DNA of 64,000 nt from contig WGMP01000040.1 of the NCBI GenBank assembly GCA_016124975.1, positions 1 through 64,000 on the forward strand, in the 5' to 3' direction. Under the pieces are notes generated by a model. That model was not told the origin of the DNA. It did not search any database and was given only the letters and a program-made list of their open reading frames with translations. The position numbers and the translations under genes were made by a program. The DNA is from Phycisphaera sp. Its GTDB lineage: Bacteria; Planctomycetota; Phycisphaerae; Phycisphaerales; SM1A02. This document shows, piece by piece, positions 55,728 to 64,000 of the stretch; the first letter of the stretch is position 1, and every line of letters starts with the position of its first letter.

Positions 55728-57749
55728 ATGCGCTCATCTTTCGGTTCGATTCTGCTTCCCGTCTCCTTGGCCGCCGTGCTCGGCGGGCTTGTCTTCGATT
55801 CTCAGCTTGCGTCGGCAGCAGCGCCGACGGCTCAACAGGCGGCGGCGTCCAAAGGAACGAGTTCATCAAGCGGCACCGTCCGAACGCCCTTCAATCGCCT
55901 GTTCTCATCCGCGGCGCCGAGCTCAAACACGGGCTCTGCAGCACCCTCGAAGTCTCTCGGCGCAAGCAGCGCGGCCACGAGCTCGTCCAAGGCGACCTCG
56001 AGCTCGTCCAAGCCTGCGGCGAGCCACACGACGACCTTGCCATCAACGGTCGCGCCGAAGCCGAGCGCGAAGCAGCCTGCAGCGAAGGCACCGTCGCGAA
56101 TGATGTCAAAGCCAGCGGCCAAGGCGACGCCGGCTCCGAAGTCGATCATGCCGACGCCTCCGAAGAAGCCGGCCGCCCCATCCGCGTCGGGAACAGGCGC
56201 GGCCGCGAGCGGCTCCGCGTCGGGAACGACCGGCCAGACCGGATCGACTGGGTCTAGTTCAGGATCGACCTCGTCGCCTCCGCTGAGCGCGATGGCGCAG
56301 CAGACGGCGCCGCGGATCTGGGTCGCAACATGGACGCCGACACCCGCCGACTGCACGAATATGTCGCACCTGATCTATCTGCCTGGTCAGTTCGTGCCCG
56401 GAGCGACGAACATCAGGCCGAATCCGGTCGAGCTCGCACAGCTCAGCCAGCAGCGGCCCGAGGGCCGCGCCGCGATCTTCTGGTGGCGCTACTCGAACAG
56501 CCTCTTCGACTTCCCGTCGTCGTCGCACTACAGCGCGCCTGCACCTGCGCAGCCCAAGCCGTACTCCGAGTTCGCGATCAACGCGGTCCGTGACGAGTGG
56601 TCGCAGTGGCTTGCGGACTACAAGGCTGCAGGCGGAAGGCTCGACTATTTGATCGGCGACTCGGAGCGGTGGGGGATCTACAAGAACTGGGAGCTGAGCC
56701 AGTCGCAGGTCAACTTCGTGGCGAACGACCCCGCCATCTCCAACATCGCGGTCGGCCTCAACTCCATGTCGTCGCCCTTCGATGGGATCGCGATATCGCA
56801 GGTGCTGCAGTTCATGACGAGCCCTGCGTATCTGACGTGGAACAAGGCGATCGGGAAGATCACCGCCGCCGCCATGAATCGCGCGGTGTGGGAGCCGGCG
56901 GCGGCGGCGTTCCCAGCCGTCCGTGGCAGCAACTACGACGGCAAGTTGATGATCGACGGACCTGCGCCCGACTACAACGGCCATCCGCAAATCTCTGACA
57001 ACGTCGTCGGCACTGCGGCGTCTCCCGTCGCATATGGGTGGATCCACCACGCATCCACGGCTTGGTTCATCGACGCACAGGATCCGACGAAGCTCTCCAA
57101 GAGCGGAACGGAGCGGATCTCGCGCACCCCCTGGTTCAGCTTCGTCGTGGATGTCCAGCTCGGCCGGTCTTGCAAGAGAAACGATCCGGCTCGTCCGCTA
57201 CAGCCTTGGGTTGCGCTGCAGATCTGGGAGGGGGATCCGCAAGGAACCGTCAGTTACGCTCGGGACATCCGCTACCACGACGAGATGCTGCGCCACTACG
57301 CGCTCCTCGGCACCGAGGTGTTCCTCTGGTGGAACACGGCATCCGCATTCCCCGCCCCGCTCCCCGGCTCGGCGACGCTCTCGCGTGACGACTGCGCGCG
57401 TCGGTTCAACGCGGTGGTCGACGAGATCAACGAGACCACTCTTGGCGTCGTCACAGAGACCACGACCCTGAGCGCCGTTCCCTTCTCGACCGATGTGGTC
57501 ACCACGGGCGCTCGACGCGTCGACGGCCGCTGGATCTGGAGGACGACGGTGCGCCCCGGGTTCAACTCTGTCCGCAACATCGACACGGGCGCCGTGCACG
57601 CGCTGACCTCTGGCGTGGGACGCTGGGATCTCACGGAGACCGCCAATATGCCGCGGTACGTCGGGCACATCCAGACCGCAAGTGCGACGAGCCAGCAGCT
57701 TCCGGGCGGCGTGAACGTCATCGTGCTTGGCGGCGGTGGGGGAGAGTGA
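55728..57749 (+). CDS. Secreted protein with Ser/Ala/Pro-rich linker and possible TIM-barrel-like C-terminal domain
   Basis: Signal MRSSFGSILLPVSLAAVLGGLVFDSQLASAAAP; about 170-aa low-complexity linker; RIWVATWTPTPADCTNMSHLIYL...; start at ATG after GGAGG. Confidence 0.72.
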   Translation: MRSSFGSILLPVSLAAVLGGLVFDSQLASAAAPTAQQAAASKGTSSSSGTVRTPFNRLFSSAAPSSNTGSAAPSKSLGASSAATSSSKATSSSSKPAASHTTTLPSTVAPKPSAKQPAAKAPSRMMSKPAAKATPAPKSIMPTPPKKPAAPSASGTGAAASGSASGTTGQTGSTGSSSGSTSSPPLSAMAQQTAPRIWVATWTPTPADCTNMSHLIYLPGQFVPGATNIRPNPVELAQLSQQRPEGRAAIFWWRYSNSLFDFPSSSHYSAPAPAQPKPYSEFAINAVRDEWSQWLADYKAAGGRLDYLIGDSERWGIYKNWELSQSQVNFVANDPAISNIAVGLNSMSSPFDGIAISQVLQFMTSPAYLTWNKAIGKITAAAMNRAVWEPAAAAFPAVRGSNYDGKLMIDGPAPDYNGHPQISDNVVGTAASPVAYGWIHHASTAWFIDAQDPTKLSKSGTERISRTPWFSFVVDVQLGRSCKRNDPARPLQPWVALQIWEGDPQGTVSYARDIRYHDEMLRHYALLGTEVFLWWNTASAFPAPLPGSATLSRDDCARRFNAVVDEINETTLGVVTETTTLSAVPFSTDVVTTGARRVDGRWIWRTTVRPGFNSVRNIDTGAVHALTSGVGRWDLTETANMPRYVGHIQTASATSQQLPGGVNVIVLGGGGGE

Positions 57750-57781
57750 CCGCGCGGAGAAACGAGTCAGGCGAGTGATCC

Positions 57782-57813
57782 CGACGGCCCGCACCGCAAG
57801 GTGCGGGCCGTCG
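57782..57813. terminator. Hairpin terminator between convergent genes
   Basis: CGACGGCCCGCACC-GCAA-GGTGCGGGCCGTCG: perfect 14-bp stem with GNRA-type tetraloop. Confidence 0.82.
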
Positions 57814-57844
57814 CGCTTTCACGCGCGGCGATTGCATCGCCTCC

Positions 57845-58933
<1,089 letters not shown>

Positions 58934-59068
58934 TCAGGGACGGGGATGAAGGACAGGGATCGCGGAATGGAATGAAGGATAGGGATATAGGACATCGGGC
59001 GCAGGCGGTGCCGCGGCTCGGAAATGCTCATCGGCTCATCACTCGCGACCGATAGAAGAATCGACGCC

Positions 59069-60076
59069 ATGCCTTCAGGCCCCCCCAGACCCAGCACTTC
59101 CTCGTCGCTTGCGGGTGCGCGGATCGTCGTCACGGGCGGCTCGGGCTTCCTCGGAAGGGCGGTGCTGGCGCAACTGGCCGCGCGCGGTGTCACCGATCCC
59201 TTCGTTCCGCGTCGACGCGAATACGACCTCACAGAGCGCGAGGCCGTCGAGCGGCTCTATCGCGACGCGCGACCCGATGTCGTGCTGCACCTCGCGGCCG
59301 AGGTCGGCGGCATTGGCGCGAACGCGCGCAGCCCCGGCCGTTACTTCTACGCCAACATGGCGATGGCGCTCCATCTGATCGAGGAGGCGCGGCGGCATGG
59401 ACTTCGCAAGTTCGTGCAGGTGGGCACCATCTGCTCCTATCCGAAGCACACGCCCGTTCCGTTCCGCGAGGAGGACCTCTGGAACGGCTACCCCGAGGAG
59501 ACGAACGCACCGTACGGGATCGCCAAGAAGGCCGCGCTCGTGATGCTCGACGCCTATCGGCGGCAGTACGGGCTCGCGTCGGCGTGCGTTCTTCCTGTCA
59601 ATCTCTATGGGCCGTGGGACAATTTCGACCGCGAGACCTCGCATGTGATTCCCGCGCTGATCCGCAAGTGCCTCGAGGCCGTCGAGGCGGGCGCGCCCTC
59701 GATCACCTGCTGGGGAACGGGTCGCGCGAGCCGCGAGTTCCTCTTCGTCGACGACGCGGCGGAGGGCGTGGTCGCGGCGGCCGAAAGGGTCGATGACCCT
59801 GACCCGATCAATCTCGGCACCTCGAGCGAGATCACCATCCGCGACCTCACGGAGCGCATCGCGCGTCTTTGCGGCTTCGAGGGCTCGATCGCGTGGGACG
59901 CGACGCGGCCCGACGGCCAGCCGCGTCGCGCGGTCGATGCGAGCAGGGCACGCGAGCGCCTTGGGTGGATTGCGCGCACCGATCTTGACGAGGGGCTGCG
60001 ACGCACGGTGGAGTGGTACCGCTGCAATCGCGAACATCGCTCTGGGTACGATCCATCCGTGGCCGGGAGCCATTGA
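59069..60076 (+). CDS. fcl: GDP-L-fucose synthase
   Basis: [24 protein letters not shown]...[86 protein letters not shown]. Confidence 0.95.
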   Translation: MPSGPPRPSTSSSLAGARIVVTGGSGFLGRAVLAQLAARGVTDPFVPRRREYDLTEREAVERLYRDARPDVVLHLAAEVGGIGANARSPGRYFYANMAMALHLIEEARRHGLRKFVQVGTICSYPKHTPVPFREEDLWNGYPEETNAPYGIAKKAALVMLDAYRRQYGLASACVLPVNLYGPWDNFDRETSHVIPALIRKCLEAVEAGAPSITCWGTGRASREFLFVDDAAEGVVAAAERVDDPDPINLGTSSEITIRDLTERIARLCGFEGSIAWDATRPDGQPRRAVDASRARERLGWIARTDLDEGLRRTVEWYRCNREHRSGYDPSVAGSH

Positions 60077-60112
60077 ACGAGAAACGCCGTCCGGGATCCG
60101 ACACGAAGCACC

Positions 60113-61345
60113 ATGCGCGTTCTGCTGATCAACCAGACCTTCTACCCCGATGTCGCCGCCACGGCGCAGCACGGGCATGATCTTGCGCGATATCTCGTCG
60201 CGCAGGGCCACGAGGTCAGCGTGATCGCGTCGCGCTCGATCTACGGCAAGGCGGGCACGGCGCTGCCGGCATACGAGAAGGTCGATGGAATCGAGATCCA
60301 CCGCGTGGGGCGGAGCATCTACGGCAAGGCGGGCCTTCTCGCGCGCTCGACCGACTTCGCGCTCTTCTACGCGCTGACCGCGCTGAAGGCGCTCGAGATC
60401 GGCCGCCACGACGTGAGCATCTGCTTCACGACGCCGCCGTTCATCTCACTGCTCGGGCTCCTGCTGCGCGCGATGCGCGGCACGCGGCTCGTGTACTGGG
60501 TGATGGACCTCTATCCCGATGTCCTGATCGTGACGGGCGTCCTTCGCGAGCGTTCGCTCGTCGCGCGCGTCCTCGAGCGGATCAACCGCTACGCGCTCTC
60601 GCACGCGGACCGCAGCGTCGTGCTCGGGCGCTGCATGGAGGACCGCGTGCTTGCGAAGGGAATCGACGCCTCCCGGATCGAGCGCATCAACGTGTGGTCC
60701 GACATCGACGAGGTGTGCCCGCGCCCACGCGTGGAGAACGCCTATCGCCGCGAGTGGGGCGTGGGCGACAGGCTCCTCGTGATGTACTCGGGCAACTTCG
60801 GCATCGGTCACGATGTGGAGACCTTCGCCAACGGCGCCGCGCGCCTTGCCGAGCGCAGCGACGTGATGTTCGCGTTCATCGGCGGCGGGAAGCGCAAGTC
60901 GCAGCTGATCGACGCGATGCGCGCACGCGGACTCTCGTCGTTCATTGAGGCCGACTACCAGCCGCGCGAGCGGCTCGGCGAACTGCTCTCGGCTGCGGAT
61001 GTGCACCTCGTCAGCATGATGCCGAAGTGGTCGGGCGTGATGGTGCCGAGCAAGATCTACGGCACGCTCGCGGCGGAGCGCCCCGTGATCTGGGTCGGCG
61101 GCGAGGACACCGAGGCCGCGGCCGTGGTGCGCGAGGCCGAGTGCGGTTTCGTCATCGCGCCAGGCGACGCGGACGGGTTCGCGGCGGCGGTGCGCAGGCT
61201 CGCGGACGATCCCGAGCTGCGGCAGTCGATGGGCCGGCGCGCGCGGCAGGCGCTTGCGGATCGCTGGTGCGCGCCGATCGCGATGCGCCGATGGGACGCG
61301 CTGCTGCGCGCGGTCGTGGCGCAGGATGCGCGGAAGGAGCCGTGA
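60113..61345 (+). CDS. Glycosyltransferase family 4 (WbuB-like)
   Basis: MRVLLINQTFYPDVAATAQHGHDLARYLVAQGHEVSVIASRSIYGK...VYWVMDLYPDVLIVTGVL...MYSGNFGIGHDVETF. Confidence 0.92.
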   Translation: MRVLLINQTFYPDVAATAQHGHDLARYLVAQGHEVSVIASRSIYGKAGTALPAYEKVDGIEIHRVGRSIYGKAGLLARSTDFALFYALTALKALEIGRHDVSICFTTPPFISLLGLLLRAMRGTRLVYWVMDLYPDVLIVTGVLRERSLVARVLERINRYALSHADRSVVLGRCMEDRVLAKGIDASRIERINVWSDIDEVCPRPRVENAYRREWGVGDRLLVMYSGNFGIGHDVETFANGAARLAERSDVMFAFIGGGKRKSQLIDAMRARGLSSFIEADYQPRERLGELLSAADVHLVSMMPKWSGVMVPSKIYGTLAAERPVIWVGGEDTEAAAVVREAECGFVIAPGDADGFAAAVRRLADDPELRQSMGRRARQALADRWCAPIAMRRWDALLRAVVAQDARKEP

Positions 61346-61932
61346 TGGCGGAAGCAGGGCCGTTGGCCGACACGCTCGCCGTGCGCCGGACGAGTCCGTA
61401 CTCGTTCCGCGAGAAGCTCGCGCGGCTCCTGTGGGGCTTCGTGCAGGCCACGCTCTTCCGCTGGTCGTTTCACAACTGGTATGGCTTTCGCCGCGCGCTC
61501 CTGCGCATGTTCGGCGCGACGCTCGCCGACAGCGCCAACCTGCGCCGAACCGTGCTCATCGAGTGCCCGTGGAACCTCTCGATCGGCGCGGAGAGTTCCG
61601 TCGGCGATCGCGCGATCCTCTATTGCCTCGGTCCCGTCTCGATCGGCGCGCGCGTGACGATCTCGCAGGGCGCGCACCTTTGCGCGGGGAGCCACGACTC
61701 GCGCAAGGCCGCGATGCCCCTGCTGCGGCCGCCGATCGACATCGAGGACGACGCGTGGATCGCGGCCGACGCGTTCGTCGGACCGCGCGTGCGCGTGGGA
61801 GCGGGGGCGATCCTCGGCGCGCGCGCCGTCGCGCTCGACGATCTCGCGCCGTGGGGGATCTATCTCGGGAATCCCGCGGTGCGCGTGCGCGAGCGCGAGT
61901 TCGAGGGGCGCTCCGCCCACGCGGGCCGATGA
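61345..61932 (+). CDS. Colanic-acid-type acetyltransferase (WcaF-like, hexapeptide)
   Basis: LWGFVQATLFRWSFHNWYGFRRALLRMFGA...ECPWNLSIGAESSVGDRAILYCLGPVSIGARVTISQGAHLCAGSHD. Confidence 0.88.
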   Translation: MAEAGPLADTLAVRRTSPYSFREKLARLLWGFVQATLFRWSFHNWYGFRRALLRMFGATLADSANLRRTVLIECPWNLSIGAESSVGDRAILYCLGPVSIGARVTISQGAHLCAGSHDSRKAAMPLLRPPIDIEDDAWIAADAFVGPRVRVGAGAILGARAVALDDLAPWGIYLGNPAVRVREREFEGRSAHAGR

Positions 61933-61987
61933 CGCGGGGCGCCGCGCACCGCGTGCTATCCTCGAACCTCACAAACGAGTCCCCGCC

Positions 61988-63502
61988 ATGCCGATCCGTC
62001 TCTACAACACGCTCACGAGGTCCATGGAGGAGTTCGCCATGGCCGCGCCCGACGCGCCCGTGCGCTTCTACTCCTGCGGGCCGACCGTCTACGACGACGC
62101 GCACATCGGGAACTTCCGTTCGTTCCTGAACGCCGATGTCCTGCGCCGCGCGCTCGAGCTGCATGGCTTCCGCGTGAAGCATGTGATGAACATCACGGAT
62201 GTCGGCCATATGACCGAGGACGACTCGGCGGACGGCGGCGGCGAGGACAAGATGGCCGTCGCTGGGCGCCGCATCGCCGAGGCGAAGAAGGCGGGCAAGC
62301 TTCCCGCGGGTGCGGAGATCGATCCGACCGATCCGTATGCCATCGCCGAGTTCTACGCGCAGCGCTTCCTCGAGGACGCGCGCCATCTCGGGCTCAAGGT
62401 CGCGATCGAGGAGCGGACGCACCCCGAGCTGATGCCGAGGCCGACGCGCTGCGTCCCGCAGATGATCGCGCTCGTCGAGCAGCTCGTCGCGCGCGGACAT
62501 GCCTACATCGCTGCGGACGGAGTCGTCTACTTCAGCGTGCAGAGCTATCCCGCCTATGGCCGGCTCTCTGGAAACACGCTCGACAACCTGCGCGAAGGCG
62601 AGGGCGGACGCATCAGCGCGGCGCATCAGGCGGTGAAGAGACACCCAGCCGACTTCATGCTGTGGAAGCCCGATCCGTCGCACCTCATGCGCTGGCCAAG
62701 CCCATGGGGCGAGGGCTACCCCGGTTGGCACCTCGAGTGCAGCGCGATGGCGCGGATGCTGCTCGGCGACGAGATCGATCTTCACTCGGGCGGCGAGGAC
62801 AACATCTTCCCGCACCACGAGTGCGAGGTGGCGCAGAGCTGCTGCGCGAGCGGGCACCATGTCTTCTCGCGGTTCTGGTTCCACACGCGGCATCTCCAGG
62901 TCGAGGGCGAGAAGATGTCGAAGTCGAAGGGGAACTTCTTCACAGCGCGCGACCTCTTTGCGAAGGGCGTGACGCCCGCTGCGCTGCGGCTCGAGCTTGT
63001 CCGCACGCACTACCGCACGAACTCGAACTTCACCATGCAGGGGCTGCGCGACTGCCAGCGCATGATCGACCGATGGGCGGCGGCGCGCGCGGCGCTGGCA
63101 GAGCGTGCGGCGAGTCCTTCGCCAAACGCGGCTCAACACGGACCGTTTGAACGCGCGCTCGTCGAGTTCAAGGATGCAGTCGGCGACGACCTCAACCTCG
63201 CGCGTGCGATCGCTGCGCTCAACACGGCGATCGGCGAGGAGCCCGCGGGAGACGCGAAGGCGGAGCTCGCGGCGCTTGATGCGATGGACTCCGTGCTCGG
63301 CGTGTTCGAGCGCAACGCGCCGCTCGCGTCGGATGCGGCCGACGACCTTGCCGCGAAGGTGGAGGCGCTTCTCGAGCGCCGCCGCGCCGCGCGTGCCGCG
63401 AAGGACTGGGCCGAGAGCGACCGTGTGCGCGACGAGCTGACGGCGCTTGGCGTACGCATCAAGGACGGCCCGCAGGGGACGACTTGGGAACGCGCGGTGT
63501 GA
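61988..63502 (+). CDS. cysS: Cysteinyl-tRNA synthetase
   Basis: MPIRLYNTLTRSMEEF...VRFYSCGPTVYDDAHIGNFRSFLNADVLRRAL...GWHLECSAMARMLLGDEIDLHSGGEDNIFPHHECEVAQS...KMSKSKGNFFTARDL. Confidence 0.98.
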   Translation: MPIRLYNTLTRSMEEFAMAAPDAPVRFYSCGPTVYDDAHIGNFRSFLNADVLRRALELHGFRVKHVMNITDVGHMTEDDSADGGGEDKMAVAGRRIAEAKKAGKLPAGAEIDPTDPYAIAEFYAQRFLEDARHLGLKVAIEERTHPELMPRPTRCVPQMIALVEQLVARGHAYIAADGVVYFSVQSYPAYGRLSGNTLDNLREGEGGRISAAHQAVKRHPADFMLWKPDPSHLMRWPSPWGEGYPGWHLECSAMARMLLGDEIDLHSGGEDNIFPHHECEVAQSCCASGHHVFSRFWFHTRHLQVEGEKMSKSKGNFFTARDLFAKGVTPAALRLELVRTHYRTNSNFTMQGLRDCQRMIDRWAAARAALAERAASPSPNAAQHGPFERALVEFKDAVGDDLNLARAIAALNTAIGEEPAGDAKAELAALDAMDSVLGVFERNAPLASDAADDLAAKVEALLERRRAARAAKDWAESDRVRDELTALGVRIKDGPQGTTWERAV

Positions 63503-63605
63503 GCGCGCGTCGAGGCGCTGCCGCGTGACCGGAGGAAAGTGAAGCGCGAGGAGAGAATCTTTGGAAATATCGAGAGGCTGCGCTTCCGATTGCCAATCTC
63601 GTTGC

Positions 63606-63835
63606 TATACTGAGCCCGTCAGCATCAAGAGCAGCGGAGCAATCCGCTCGGCAACCGAGTCCTGATCCGACCACGGTGCCACAATCGATGCGGCTCGAAA
63701 ACGGCTGAAAAACAGCCAAAACGAGCACAATCGAGGATCATGCGAAGGATCGCGGCGACAGCCGCCCCTGCTCTTGAGTCTGACGCGGTGCGAACGGGTC
63801 ATCCGACGCATGTGGCGTCGGCCGAGCGCACCGCG
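63606..63835 (+). ncRNA. Candidate structured RNA/leader with extended -10 promoter-like element
   Basis: TGCTATACT (63603-63611); overlapping hairpins 63633-63648 and 63647-63659; nested GCTCG[GGCTG-AAAAA-CAGCC]CGAGC 63694-63727; 9-bp outer stem CGCGGTGCG/CGCACCGCG enclosing CCGACGC-ATGTG-GCGTCGG (63784-63835); no convincing CDS. Confidence 0.35.
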
Positions 63836-64000
63836 ACAACCAAGAGTGCATCCAGAGCGATGCGCGTTTCGTTCAGAAGGCCGTTGGCGCAACCACGGCA
63901 TGAAGGCGATCGCGCATCCGGCAACCGGCCGCGAGGCACGGTGCCAGAATGATGTGGGCGACGCCGATCGGTGCGTCGTCAACCTCGCGCGCGAGCGGCG

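Noticed and set aside
63530-63560. RNase P RNA-like 'GGAGGAAAGTGAAGC' near 63531-63545
   Set aside because: Only the GGAGGAAAGT part resembles the conserved P RNA core; the rest of the signature and the expected 3' conserved block are missing.

Overview
High-GC (by eye roughly two-thirds G+C) bacterial chromosome segment. It is most likely from a planctomycete of the Phycisphaerae type; that placement rests on gene content (MoxR/DUF58/BatA operon, PVC-type CxxCH protein, dockerin-like 'DCNNDGIVDYGQIL...' termini). Left to right: (1) a 51-bp minisatellite running off the left edge; (2) HDOD+degenerate GGDEF, recO, and an Hpt + PleD-like REC-GGDEF pair; (3) an MBL-fold hydrolase, dnaA, a probable oriC and mutM; (4) a translationally coupled MoxR-DUF58-BatA-VWA-coiled-coil-prenyltransferase-repeat operon; (5) comEC with an anomalous 3' end, trpD and lgt; (6) a lectin/dockerin-like protein, a hairpin-rich intergenic region, an ECF-like sigma factor and a RuvB paralogue with a degenerate ATPase site; (7) YceI, a large heme-binding CxxCH protein and a TPR glycosyltransferase; (8) parB with parS-like sites, fliD and fliS; (9) a surface polysaccharide locus including gmd and GDP-fucose synthase; (10) cysS and a right-edge region rich in nested inverted repeats that may be a structured RNA. 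Standouts for follow-up: the right-edge structured-RNA candidate (63606-63946), the hairpin cluster upstream of the sigma factor (30169-30296), the pseudo-ATPase RuvB paralogue, and oriC with a perfect DnaA box embedded in the mutM stop region. All calls come from reading sequence and translations only; no database search was run.
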